Source of the DNA: Magnetococcales bacterium | GTDB lineage: Bacteria > Pseudomonadota > Magnetococcia > Magnetococcales > DC0425bin3 | Length of the DNA stretch: 64,000 bases | Direction of reading: 5' to 3' | Assembly (NCBI GenBank): GCA_015229045.1 | Contig: JADGCJ010000007.1 | Location: forward strand, 1-64,000 | Part shown: positions 17,327 to 25,599 of the stretch, one piece after another | Layout: each line of letters opens with the position of its first letter | Numbering within the stretch: the first letter of the stretch is position 1 | Notes under the pieces: model-generated | Told to the model about the DNA's origin: nothing | What the model saw: only the letters and a program-made list of their open reading frames with translations | Database searches by the model: none | Position numbers and translations under genes: made by a program

Positions 17327-17674
17327 TTACACCTTGAAGGACTCTCCACAACCGCACCGTTCTTTTTCCAGAGGATTGATAAACTTGAAGCCGGATTTGA
17401 ATTGGGCTGTCTCAAAGTCGACCAGGGTACCGTTCAGGATCAGCAGGGACTTTTCATCGACCACCAGACGAACGCCCTGGCTGTCGAAGACGCGATCCTC
17501 GGTTGCCACCGCGTCGCAAAACTCCAGCTTGTAGGACATGCCCGAACAACCCGAGGTGGTGACACCAATACGGATGGCCCCCTCGGGAGTGCCGCGTTTG
17601 GCGAGCATCTCTTTGGCGCGCCCGGCGGCGCGTTCGGTCATGGTGATCGAGCCTTGTTGCGTGGCAGTCATCAT
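17327..17674 (-). CDS. iscA: Iron-sulfur carrier protein IscA
   Basis: A 115-aa A-type carrier for Fe-S clusters. The three conserved cysteines are Cys43 (TTSGCSGMSY) and Cys107/Cys109 (ERCGCGESF). The N-terminus carries 'TMTERAAGRAKEMLAKRG', typical of IscA/SufA/ErpA. The ATG at 17674 overlaps the iscU stop codon; a second ATG follows directly, so the true first residue may be the next Met. Position after iscU and before hscB supports IscA over ErpA. Confidence 0.93.
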   Translation of the reverse strand: MMTATQQGSITMTERAAGRAKEMLAKRGTPEGAIRIGVTTSGCSGMSYKLEFCDAVATEDRVFDSQGVRLVVDEKSLLILNGTLVDFETAQFKSGFKFINPLEKERCGCGESFKV

Positions 17675-18066
17675 GCACTCTCCCTCTTTTGTTGCTTCTG
17701 GCGAAAATCCTGAATGGCCGACTTGATGGCGTCTTCCGCCAATACCGAACAGTGAATCTTGACCGGCGGCAGGGCCAGCTCTTCGGCTACCTGGGTGTTT
17801 TTGATGGTCAGTGCTTCATCGAGGGTCTTGCCCTTGATCCACTCGGTCACCAGAGACGACGAGGCGATGGCTGAACCACAGCCGAAGGTCTTGAATTTGG
17901 CATCGTCGATGATTCCCTGGTCGTTGACGCGGATTTGCAGACGCATCACGTCGCCACACGCCGGGGCGCCCACCATGCCGGTGCCGACCTGGCTGTCATT
18001 CTTATCGAGAACCCCGACATTGCGGGGATTTTCATAGTGATCGAGTACCTTGTCATTGTAAGACAT
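17671..18066 (-). CDS. iscU: Fe-S cluster assembly scaffold IscU
   Basis: A 131-aa scaffold on which IscS-derived sulfur and iron form clusters. All ligands are present at the canonical numbers: Cys37, Asp39 (APACGDV), Cys63 (TFGCGSA) and Cys106 (IHCSVLA). The HscA recognition motif LPPVK is at 99-103. The start at 18066 has AAGGAG upstream. The 59-bp spacer to iscS contains a duplicated copy of the iscS 3' end. Confidence 0.97.
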   Translation of the reverse strand: MSYNDKVLDHYENPRNVGVLDKNDSQVGTGMVGAPACGDVMRLQIRVNDQGIIDDAKFKTFGCGSAIASSSLVTEWIKGKTLDEALTIKNTQVAEELALPPVKIHCSVLAEDAIKSAIQDFRQKQQKRESA

Positions 18067-18082
18067 CTGCCTTCTCCTTCAA

Positions 18083-18163
18083 TCAGTGTCCGTTCCACTG
18101 GACCGTACCGGGGTCGATCCTTCCGTCAGTGTCCGCTCCACTGGACCGTACCGGGATCGATCC
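18083..18163. repeat. 38-bp tandem duplication of the iscS 3' end
   Basis: Positions 18083-18120 and 18126-18163 are 38-bp direct repeats with two differences. The right copy encodes the last residues of IscS ([12 protein letters not shown]) and its stop codon. The left copy is an untranslated echo in the iscS-iscU spacer and keeps a TGA in the same relative place. Confidence 0.9.
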
Positions 18164-19340
18164 CCTCCTGGACCATGTCCCACAGCGGGGACATATCGCG
18201 TAGTTTTTCTACCGCCGTGACCACTTTGTCGATCACAAAATCAATCTCTTCAGTCGTCGTCTGGCGTCCCAGACCAAAGCGGATGGAGGTATGGGCCATC
18301 TCCTCGCCGACCCCCATGGCCCGCAGGACGTAGGAGGGTTCCAGAGAGGCCGACGTGCAGGCCGAGCCGGACGACACGGCGATATCCTTGATGGCCATCA
18401 TCATCGATTCCCCTTCGACATAGCCGAAAGAGACGTTGAGATTACCGGGCACACGATGTTCTCCGTCGCCATTCAACTCGACATGTGTCAGACGGGCGGT
18501 GATGCCGTTGTAGAGGCGTTGTCGCAGGTCGAGCAGACGACGACTCTCTTGTGCCATCTCCTGCTGGCTGAGGGCACACGCCGCGCCCAAGCCGACGATC
18601 AGGGGGGTGGAGAGGGTCCCGGAACGCATGCCCCGTTCGTGGCCGCCGCCGTGGATGATCGCCTTCAGGCGCACCCGGGGCCGTCGCCGCACATACAGGG
18701 CGCCGATCCCTTTGGGGCCGTAGATCTTGTGTCCGGAAACCGAGAGCAGATCGATCTGCATCTTTTCGACATCCAGGGGAATTTTGCCCACCCCCTGGGC
18801 GGCATCGCAATGAAAGAGAACCTTGCGGGAACGACACAGGGCGCCAATTGCCTCCAGGGGTTGGATCACGCCGACTTCGTTATTCACCGCCATGATCGAT
18901 ATCAGGATGGTCTGGTCGGTGATGGCCTCGGCCAGGGCTTGCATATTGACCAGTCCATTGCGTTCCACGGGAAGGTAGGTGACATGGAACCCTTCCTCGG
19001 CCTCCAGATGCCGACAGGTATCGAGGACCGCCTTGTGTTCGGTCACCAGGGTGATGATGTGCTTCCCCTTCTCCCGATTGAAACGGGCGACGCCGGTGAT
19101 GGCCAGATTGTCCGATTCGGTGGCCCCGGAGGTGAACACAATCTCACGCGGATCGGCACCGATGAGACGTGCCGCCTGTTCCCTGGCTCTCTCCACGGCC
19201 TTGTCCGCTTCCCAGCCATAGGGGTGCGAGCGCGAGGCCGGATTGCCAAATTTTTCGGTAAACCAGGGCAGCATGATCTCCAACACCCGGGGATCCACGG
19301 GCGTGGTGGCTTGATAATCCAGATAAATGGGCAGTTTCAT
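18126..19340 (-). CDS. iscS: Cysteine desulfurase IscS
   Basis: A 404-aa PLP enzyme converting cysteine to alanine and a persulfide used for IscU, tRNA thiolation and other acceptors. Features: '[20 protein letters not shown]' start, His in '[11 protein letters not shown]', PLP lysine in '[17 protein letters not shown]', the mobile active-site Cys in '[21 protein letters not shown]', and the C-terminal '[16 protein letters not shown]' that docks IscU. This matches E. coli IscS over its whole length. The ATG at 19340 is preferred to a GTG two codons upstream because GGAG is 9 bases before it. It is upstream of iscU. Confidence 0.97.
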   Translation of the reverse strand: MKLPIYLDYQATTPVDPRVLEIMLPWFTEKFGNPASRSHPYGWEADKAVERAREQAARLIGADPREIVFTSGATESDNLAITGVARFNREKGKHIITLVTEHKAVLDTCRHLEAEEGFHVTYLPVERNGLVNMQALAEAITDQTILISIMAVNNEVGVIQPLEAIGALCRSRKVLFHCDAAQGVGKIPLDVEKMQIDLLSVSGHKIYGPKGIGALYVRRRPRVRLKAIIHGGGHERGMRSGTLSTPLIVGLGAACALSQQEMAQESRRLLDLRQRLYNGITARLTHVELNGDGEHRVPGNLNVSFGYVEGESMMMAIKDIAVSSGSACTSASLEPSYVLRAMGVGEEMAHTSIRFGLGRQTTTEEIDFVIDKVVTAVEKLRDMSPLWDMVQEGIDPGTVQWSGH

Positions 19341-19380
19341 CGTCACAAACTCCTTTCAACCACCAGCCGCAGTCGAGGTG

Positions 19381-20517
19381 TCAAGCCCCTTTTCGCAGGC
19401 GCTCCACCACCCGGACAAAGCTTTGGATAAACTGTTCGACATCATGCGGCTGGCTGTTCCAGCCGAGGGAGACGCGCACCGCCCCGCGTCCCAGGGTTTC
19501 CGGGGTTCCCATGGCGCGCAGGACGTGCGAAAACGCCATTCTCCCCGACGAGCAGGCCGAGCCGCCGCTCACCGCAAAACCGGCCAGATCCATGTTCATG
19601 ACCAGGGTCTCGCCATCCAGGCCGGCCAGGCCCAGCAGGGTGGTGTTGGGCAAACGGGCTGCCTTCTGGCCAAAAATGACACAATCGGGGAGGAGAGAGA
19701 GCATTTTTTCTTCAAGGAGCCTCCGCAGTTGGGTCAGGCGGGCTGTTTCGGCGGCCAGACCGGGGGCGAGGGCTGTCACGGCGGCACCAAGACCAACGAT
19801 ACCCGGTACATTTTCCGTTCCGGCGCGCCGACCCCATTCGTGGCCGCCACCACTGATCAAGGGTTCCATAGGCAGCCGTTTGTCGAGAATCAGGGCACCG
19901 ACGCCCTTGGGTCCGCCAAACTTGTGCGCCGAAATCGTCAATAAATCCACGGGGAGGCGACTGAGGTCGACATCGATCCGGCCCACGGTCTGGGTGGCGT
20001 CCACGTGCAGGGGAACCCCTCGGGCACGACACTCCTGGCCGATGGTTTCGACAGGTTGCAGCACGCCGGTTTCATTGTTGGCCTGCATCACCGACACGAG
20101 AATGGTTTCCGGGGTCAGGGTCGCCAGGATCCACGGGGCATCCACCTCGCCCTGGTCGTTGACCGGCGCAAGGTGTATCTTGATACCGCGCCGGGCCAGC
20201 ATGCGGCACGGTTCGAGGATCGAGGGGTGTTCCATGGCCGAGACAATAATCTCTCCCCGAAAATTTTTGGCGGCAGCCAGACCGAACAGGGCCATGTTGT
20301 TGGCCTCGCTGCCGCCGCTGGTCAACACCACCTGGCTGGCGTGACTTTTCAACAGTTCAGCCAGGGCACGACGGGAGCTTTCCACCGCCTGGCGGGCCAG
20401 ACGTCCCGGGGCGTGGATCGAGGACGGCGATCCCCACTGCTCACCCAGCCAGGGGAGCATCGCCTCCCGCACCTCCGGCCGGACGGGCGTCGTGGCATTA
20501 TGGTCCAGATAAATCAT
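19381..20517 (-). CDS. Second cysteine desulfurase (NifS/IscS-like)
   Basis: A 378-aa class V aminotransferase-fold desulfurase, shorter and clearly distinct from the adjacent IscS. PLP lysine in 'TISAHKFGGPKGVGALIL', active Cys in 'SGGSACSSGRMAFSHVLRAMG', N-terminus '[16 protein letters not shown]'. The loop SACSSG and 'RRAGTENVPGIVGLG' are typical of NifS-type and other group I desulfurases. It overlaps iscR by four bases and precedes iscS by 40 bp, so it is part of the ISC operon. Tandem desulfurases after iscR occur in some alphaproteobacteria. The likely division of labour (a dedicated acceptor) is not visible in sequence. Confidence 0.9.
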   Translation of the reverse strand: MIYLDHNATTPVRPEVREAMLPWLGEQWGSPSSIHAPGRLARQAVESSRRALAELLKSHASQVVLTSGGSEANNMALFGLAAAKNFRGEIIVSAMEHPSILEPCRMLARRGIKIHLAPVNDQGEVDAPWILATLTPETILVSVMQANNETGVLQPVETIGQECRARGVPLHVDATQTVGRIDVDLSRLPVDLLTISAHKFGGPKGVGALILDKRLPMEPLISGGGHEWGRRAGTENVPGIVGLGAAVTALAPGLAAETARLTQLRRLLEEKMLSLLPDCVIFGQKAARLPNTTLLGLAGLDGETLVMNMDLAGFAVSGGSACSSGRMAFSHVLRAMGTPETLGRGAVRVSLGWNSQPHDVEQFIQSFVRVVERLRKGA

Positions 20518-20975
20518 CCCGGCAGCTCCATGGGGCCGTGTTTTTGCAGCGCGTGGCCATTGTGATACGCCTTGGCTAGGCCGTCCAGACTGACTGATTC
20601 CAGATAGTCATGGATCTTTTCGCCCAGTTCGACCCAGAGGTGGTGCGCAATACAACGACTCGAACGCACACACCCCTGATTGTCGTCAGACGTTGTATCG
20701 CACGAAGTGGTGCGAATGGACTCATCCACGGCGTGGATGATATCGGCAACGCTGATCGTCGCTGGCGATCCGGAGAGGAGATACCCCCCTCCTGGTCCCC
20801 GCACACTGCGCACCAGACCCCCGCGCCGCAACTTGGCAAAAAGTTGTTCCAGATAGGAGAGGGAAATCTCCTGGCGTTTGGCAATATCTGCAAGCGAGGC
20901 CGGTCCTTCTGCCGTATGACAGGCCAGATCCAGCATGGCCGAGACCGCGTAACGCCCTTTGGTCGTCAATTTCAT
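20514..20975 (-). CDS. iscR: Fe-S cluster-sensing repressor IscR
   Basis: A 153-aa Rrf2-family winged-helix regulator that senses [2Fe-2S] status and represses the isc operon. The N-terminus '[18 protein letters not shown]' and '[29 protein letters not shown]' are diagnostic. Cluster ligands Cys92, Cys102, Cys108 and His111 are present; the first loop is four residues longer than in E. coli IscR (Cys92/98/104, His107). A TTG start three codons upstream is possible, but the ATG at 20975 has AAGGGGA before it and overlaps the cysE stop (ATGA). Confidence 0.94.
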   Translation of the reverse strand: MKLTTKGRYAVSAMLDLACHTAEGPASLADIAKRQEISLSYLEQLFAKLRRGGLVRSVRGPGGGYLLSGSPATISVADIIHAVDESIRTTSCDTTSDDNQGCVRSSRCIAHHLWVELGEKIHDYLESVSLDGLAKAYHNGHALQKHGPMELPG

Positions 20976-21796
20976 GGTTTGCAATCCCCTTGCATCTCTT
21001 CCGGATTTGTCTTGGTGGACTTGGCACCCTGAAGGCAGTCCGGGACACCAACCCTGGTGGCATGTCCGGCGGAGCTTCTCTTCTCTTTGCCCTCTTGAGG
21101 TCCGGTCTGATTGCCGGGCGGATGTATTGCACCGTTTTCCTTTGCTTCCAGCTGTTCGAGCCGGTCATCCAGGTGGTGCATTTGTTCCAGTACACAGGTG
21201 ATGGCCTTGACGACCGGGTCGGGCATGCTTTCCAGGTGGCCGTAGGCGGAAAACAAGGCACCGGCCTTGTCTTTTCCTCCCCGGTTGCCAACGATCACCC
21301 GGCCTGGAATGCCGACCACCGTGGCATCCCGAGGCACATTGTTGACCACCACGGCGTTGGAGCCCACCCGGGCACGGCTGCCGATGGTCACAGGACCCAG
21401 AATTTTCGCTCCGGCGCCAACGATCACGTCATCTTCCAGGGTGGGATGACGTTTGCCCTTTTGCCAGGAGGTGCCGCCCAGGGTGACACCGTGGTAGATG
21501 GTCACGTTGGCGCCGATCTCGGTGGTTTCGCCGATCACCACGCCCATGCCATGGTCGATGAAAAAACCTTCGCCGATGACCGCCCCGGGGTGAATCTCGA
21601 TCCCTGTCAACATGCGTCCAAGGTAGGAGAGCATGCGCGCCGGCAACTTCATCCGGTGATGCCAAAGCCAGTGTGCCGGACGATAGAGCAGCATGGCGTG
21701 AACCCCAGGATAACAGAGGAATACCTCCAGAAAATTGCGGGCAGCCGGATCACGCGCGAATACCACCCGGATGTCGTTGCGAATTCGTGTGAACAT
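20972..21796 (-). CDS. cysE: Serine O-acetyltransferase CysE
   Basis: A 274-aa enzyme making O-acetylserine from serine and acetyl-CoA, the first step of cysteine synthesis. The left-handed beta-helix hexapeptide repeats are clear ('[19 protein letters not shown]', '[20 protein letters not shown]', '[15 protein letters not shown]', '[17 protein letters not shown]'). A C-terminal tail of about 60 residues, rich in Lys, Gln and Gly, extends beyond the catalytic part. It is the first gene of the operon, overlapping iscR, so cysteine supply is coupled to the desulfurases. A ~125-bp TIR element lies 35 bp upstream of the start. Confidence 0.95.
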   Translation of the reverse strand: MFTRIRNDIRVVFARDPAARNFLEVFLCYPGVHAMLLYRPAHWLWHHRMKLPARMLSYLGRMLTGIEIHPGAVIGEGFFIDHGMGVVIGETTEIGANVTIYHGVTLGGTSWQKGKRHPTLEDDVIVGAGAKILGPVTIGSRARVGSNAVVVNNVPRDATVVGIPGRVIVGNRGGKDKAGALFSAYGHLESMPDPVVKAITCVLEQMHHLDDRLEQLEAKENGAIHPPGNQTGPQEGKEKRSSAGHATRVGVPDCLQGAKSTKTNPEEMQGDCKP

Positions 21797-21831
21797 GCCA
21801 ACCGGATCTCCCTCCCTCAGGGTGCGTCATG

Positions 21832-21957
21832 CCAATTCCAGATCAAGCGTCTGCTTCGTTGACTGCCTCACTCACTCATTCTTCGCCGTACCCGACATGT
21901 ACTGTCTCGTCGCTCACGCGCTGTCGCCTCTCATCCATCTTGATCTGGAATTGGAAT
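21832..21957 (-). mobile_element. MITE-like TIR element, copy M1
   Basis: About 125 bp bounded by CCAATTCCAGATCAAG and CTTGATCTGGAATTGG (16-bp terminal inverted repeats). Read on the minus strand it aligns almost base for base with copy M2 at 26424-26547, with one 4-bp GTGA expansion and scattered substitutions. It has no coding capacity. It sits between the cysE start and the upstream region of the secretin cluster. Confidence 0.85.
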
Positions 21958-22315
21958 CAGATGCGCTATCTCCTCGGGCAGAGCGAGAGGGGCGATATGC
22001 CCCGCCTTCCCCAAAAGGATCAGCGTGGTCCAGGATGTAATATCCGATATATTCAGTCAAGTATTATTTCGCGGCACACTCCGGGGAGACTCTGGCTGAC
22101 AGCCGTGCCGGATTGGTTGTTGCGCTTTATTGTCTGTTGGGGTAGCTTCCGCACCGGGTGCCCTCTTGTTTCCACAGAGTGGCAACGAGGTCATCCTTTT
22201 ATCCAGGAAGCCTGTCTCTTGGTCAATGCGAGGCTTGTTTTTTGTTGTGGAGGTCGCGTGGCGACTCTCGCGGTCGGAGAGTGAAAGAGGGGTTTTCTTG
22301 CTGTGATGTTGATTG
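21958..22315. other. Non-coding spacer between M1 and the secretin promoter
   Basis: No credible gene. It contains a small palindrome ATATC-C-GATAT at 22041-22051 and an ACTCTC/GAGAGT inverted repeat near 22264-22283. Either could be an activator site for the downstream -24/-12 promoter or a weak terminator; neither is supported further. Confidence 0.5.
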
Positions 22316-22331
22316 TGGCATGTATATTGCT
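22316..22331 (+). promoter_or_regulatory. Sigma-54 (-24/-12) promoter of the secretin cluster
   Basis: TGGCATGTATATTGCT fits TGGCACGNNNNTTGCW with exact spacing and lies about 90 bp before the secretin start codon in the correct orientation. It shares TGGCATG and TTGCT with the flgF promoter at 1093. Confidence 0.78.
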
Positions 22332-22419
22332 ATTTCAATTGACCGAATACCGGATTCAACTCAGGTATCAGTAGCGCAGTCTGCCTCAGTCTGAACATCT
22401 CTCCAAGGAAAACAGTCTC

Positions 22420-24294
22420 ATGCGTATTCGAGTGTTCTGGGCGATGGGTGTCGCGATTCTTGTTGGGACAAGTGGATGTGTCTCTCCCTCGCATCACGCG
22501 ACGCAGGATGTTCCCCTTGACAAACCCCTGGTGGCGTTTCAATCGACCAGGGCGCTTTCCGACTCGGATCGCCTGGCCACCGAGGCTGTCAATCTGGTCT
22601 CCGAAAACCGCCTGGCCGAGGCCTCGCAAAAGATCAACGTCGCCCTGGGGCAACGCATCGATCGCTCCTATTATCACCTGCTCAACGGTTTTATCTACCA
22701 CCTCATCTCCCGCAGTTCGGAAAAAAAAGGCTCGGAAAAGGGATCGTATGACCTGGCCAAACAGGGCTACGAAATGGCCATCAAATTTGACGGTGGCAAC
22801 TGGCTTGCGCACTATCTGCTGGGGCGTCTGCTCATCGAGACGGGTGATTTTGGCGGGGCGCAGAAGCACTTTGCCGAAGCCATGAGTGTGCGCAAGGATG
22901 ATCCTGAAATACTCGGCAGTTTGATCTATGCTTCCTACCGCAACAATGCGCCGGACATTGCAGCCGGGGCAGTCAAGGCCTTGGATGCCATGGGTACGCT
23001 GAAAGGACGCGACACCGAGCTGCGTAATGCCACCATGGTGATGTCGGCGCTCGGGGAGTATGGCCAGGCCGAGGCGTACCTGAACCAACTGCGCCAGGTG
23101 ACCAATAACAGTGCACTTCTGTCTCATTTGCAGCGTCGCATGGAGGAGTGGAGAGAGTTTTACGCCATGGAGCCGAAACTGCGTACCGTTGATTTTGGGA
23201 TCAGTCCAACCCCTGGTGTGGGTGTTCCTGGTGTGGGTATTCCTGGTGTGGGTATTCCTGGTGTGGGTGGTGTGGTGGGCACCACGACGCCGACCGCTCC
23301 CGGTACCGAGGGCAAAATGGTTGTAGTCGATGTCGTGATGATCCTCACCGAGGAGAATTTGCAATCTTCGCGTGGCGTCAATCTGTTGAATGGTCTGAAA
23401 TTGCAGTTTGGTGACGCCAATCTCCCCGCCTATCAGTGGAAACAGACCAAGGGTTTTGCCAGCGATGCGGAAAACACCCAGGCGCGGACGATTACACGTG
23501 CCTTGACCATTCCGGCCATCTCCTACACCCTGAACATCATGAATGCCAACAGCAAGCGCAACGAGATTCTGGCGCGTCCCACCCTGGTTGCCCTTGCCGG
23601 CGAGTCGTCGGAGTTTTTTTCGGGCGTGGATCTGACGGCGGCTGCCGTTTCCGGGGCCAATAACGGACAGGGAGGCCAACCTGTCCAGATTCAGAAGCTG
23701 ATTGGTGTCAAGCTGGTCATCTCTCCCACCTTCCTGGACAGGAATCACCTCAGAATCAATGTCAACGCGGAGCGCTCCTTCCTCAACTCGCCCAGCGCGA
23801 ATGTCGATTTTTCATACAAGTTGGAGACCACCCTGAACAAGGTGACCTCCAGCGTCGTCATGCGTTACGGCGAGACCTTGATCCTGGCCGGGTTGAGTGA
23901 AAAGGAGGCTGAAAGAAACAACGACAGTGTGCCGGGTCTGCGGGAAATTCCCATCATGCAGTATCTGTTTTCGCAAGATGCCAAAGCCGACTTTCAAAAG
24001 TCGGTTCTTATTTTGATCACTCCGCATCAGCCGCAATATGTCTATCAATCCGAAAATGCGCGACAAGAGTACGAAAAGACCTTGAACGAGGATGAACGTC
24101 CTCTGGCCAATCTGCGCGCCCGTTATGCGGACTGGTTCAAGCCCTATCCAAACTGGGCATCGGTGTTTCATCACCTGCAGGAGAACAGTCTCTATCGGGA
24201 GTTTCGCACAGGAGATGTGGACCTTGAGACATGGGCCGACATGCGCAGCATCAGATCTCGGCTCGACCAGATCAAAGATTTTCTTTATTACTGA
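22420..24294 (+). CDS. TPR-containing secretin-domain lipoprotein
   Basis: A 624-aa protein with an unusual architecture. A lipoprotein signal ends at Cys20 (LVGTSGC). Residues ~50-230 look like TPR helices ('LAEASQKINVALGQ', 'GNWLAHYLLGRLLIETGDFGGAQKHFAEAM', 'LGEYGQAEAYLNQL'). Residues ~265-285 are an elastin-like PGVG linker. Residues ~298-538 match the secretin homology domain of type II/III secretion and pilus secretins: 'RNEILARPTLVALAGESSEF', 'GVKLVISPTFL', 'SSVVMRYGETLILAGLSEKE', 'VPGLREIPIMQYLFS', 'SVLILITPHQP'. A C-terminal ~85-residue extension follows. It probably forms an outer-membrane multimeric pore. No other secretion-system genes are adjacent. It is sigma-54 promoted and followed by a pentapeptide lipoprotein and a binding protein. 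An exact counterpart family is not recognised. Confidence 0.82.
   Translation: MRIRVFWAMGVAILVGTSGCVSPSHHATQDVPLDKPLVAFQSTRALSDSDRLATEAVNLVSENRLAEASQKINVALGQRIDRSYYHLLNGFIYHLISRSSEKKGSEKGSYDLAKQGYEMAIKFDGGNWLAHYLLGRLLIETGDFGGAQKHFAEAMSVRKDDPEILGSLIYASYRNNAPDIAAGAVKALDAMGTLKGRDTELRNATMVMSALGEYGQAEAYLNQLRQVTNNSALLSHLQRRMEEWREFYAMEPKLRTVDFGISPTPGVGVPGVGIPGVGIPGVGGVVGTTTPTAPGTEGKMVVVDVVMILTEENLQSSRGVNLLNGLKLQFGDANLPAYQWKQTKGFASDAENTQARTITRALTIPAISYTLNIMNANSKRNEILARPTLVALAGESSEFFSGVDLTAAAVSGANNGQGGQPVQIQKLIGVKLVISPTFLDRNHLRINVNAERSFLNSPSANVDFSYKLETTLNKVTSSVVMRYGETLILAGLSEKEAERNNDSVPGLREIPIMQYLFSQDAKADFQKSVLILITPHQPQYVYQSENARQEYEKTLNEDERPLANLRARYADWFKPYPNWASVFHHLQENSLYREFRTGDVDLETWADMRSIRSRLDQIKDFLYY
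23213..23276 (+). repeat. 15-bp tandem repeat coding an elastin-like linker
   Basis: Repeats of GGTGTGGGTATTCCT and close variants encode consecutive VPGVG/IPGVG pentapeptides between the TPR and secretin parts of the protein. Confidence 0.9.
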
Positions 24295-24311
24295 TACGGA
24301 GGAGTTCCCGC

Positions 24312-25502
24312 ATGATCGACTTCTTCGGAGGAGTACGGAAGTATCGAGACGAGTGCTGCCTGTTGGGAGTGTTGCTGCTTTTGCTGAGTGGTTGTGGCGA
24401 GTACACCACCAAGCAACGGCACTACGAGTGGGCCAGGAAGGATTACAAGTGCCACTTCTGCGATCTGCGTTATGACGATTTTACCCTGACTGATTTGACG
24501 GGCAAGGATTTTACCGGGTCTTATCTGTACGGTGCCAATTTTTCCTGGTCGGTACTCAAGAATGCGCAATTTCAATCGGCCAACCTGCAAATGGCGCGCA
24601 TGGAGTGGGCCGATTTTGACGGTGGCAACTTTTCCAATGCCTCCATGGAAAACGCATCGATGTTTCGTTCCACCTTTCGCAACGCGACGATGCGCACGGC
24701 GACCCTTTCGCAATCCAATCTGACCAGCAGCGACCTGTCGGGGGCTGACTTGCGCACGTCGACGCTCGAAAGAGCCGACCTGACCGATGCCAACCTGACC
24801 AAAATCAATCTGCGCAACACCAACATGCGTGAGGCCAACCTGACCAACGCCAGCTTGCGTGATGCCGATCTGCAAGACTCCATTCTTGTGCGGGCCGTTT
24901 TTCAGGGGTCGGATATGCTGAATACCAATTTTGGCCATGCGCGCATGAAACAAACGACTTTCACCTCGACCTATATCAAACAGGCCAATTTTCGCAAAGC
25001 CGACTTGCGTTCAGCCAATTTTGTTGGTGCCATCATCGATAGCGTCACTTTCCAGGGAGCGGATTTGAGAAAAGCCGACTTTACAGGGGCCGTGATGAAG
25101 AATGTGATCTTGCGCGATGCCAACCTGTGTGAAACCATCCTCCAGGATGGCAGCCGTGGCGAGTGCAAAACCAGGATAGAGGAGCCGTTGGAACAAGGTG
25201 TACCCTTGAATTTCCAGGCTTCGGCCAATCCTGCTCTTGCGGTCACGATGGGTCAAACGGCTCCGGGTGTTCCGGTCGTCGTTCCGGGTATGCCAACTGC
25301 GATTCCGGGTGCTCCGGTGGTGGATGGGAGCGTTCCTGCGGTTGGAGGGAGTGTTCCTGCGGTTGGAGGAGGGACTCCCCCCCCGGTCGGTGTTGGGGGA
25401 GCACCTGTGCAGCAGCCCGATCCCGGCCAGCCCGCTGCGGCACAGTCGCCTGCTCCTCCAGTTCCGGACTTGTTGAGCCCCAAGCCGGGAGTCACCATGT
25501 AG
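24312..25502 (+). CDS. Pentapeptide-repeat lipoprotein with Pro/Val/Gly-rich tail
   Basis: A 396-aa protein. A lipobox (LLLLLSGCGEY, Cys28) indicates membrane anchoring after export. From about residue 55 to 285 it consists of A(D/N)LxX pentapeptide repeats ('ANLTNASLRDADLQDS', 'TSSDLSGADLRTSTLERADL'), which fold as a right-handed quadrilateral beta helix. The last ~90 residues are low-complexity ('VPGMPTAIPGAPVV', 'GSVPAVGG' repeated, 'GQPAAAQSPAPPVP'). GGAGGAG lies before the ATG at 24312. It follows the secretin gene by 17 bp, so the two are co-transcribed. Function unknown; a structural or adaptor role at the envelope is plausible. Confidence 0.85.
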   Translation: MIDFFGGVRKYRDECCLLGVLLLLLSGCGEYTTKQRHYEWARKDYKCHFCDLRYDDFTLTDLTGKDFTGSYLYGANFSWSVLKNAQFQSANLQMARMEWADFDGGNFSNASMENASMFRSTFRNATMRTATLSQSNLTSSDLSGADLRTSTLERADLTDANLTKINLRNTNMREANLTNASLRDADLQDSILVRAVFQGSDMLNTNFGHARMKQTTFTSTYIKQANFRKADLRSANFVGAIIDSVTFQGADLRKADFTGAVMKNVILRDANLCETILQDGSRGECKTRIEEPLEQGVPLNFQASANPALAVTMGQTAPGVPVVVPGMPTAIPGAPVVDGSVPAVGGSVPAVGGGTPPPVGVGGAPVQQPDPGQPAAAQSPAPPVPDLLSPKPGVTM

Positions 25503-25599
25503 TCGCCTGGTTGGCTGAGAACATGAATCCTGACTCCATCCACGTGTGGTTGTGCGCAGAGAGATTTTTCGGATCATCGCCTCGATAGGGATGCCAACA

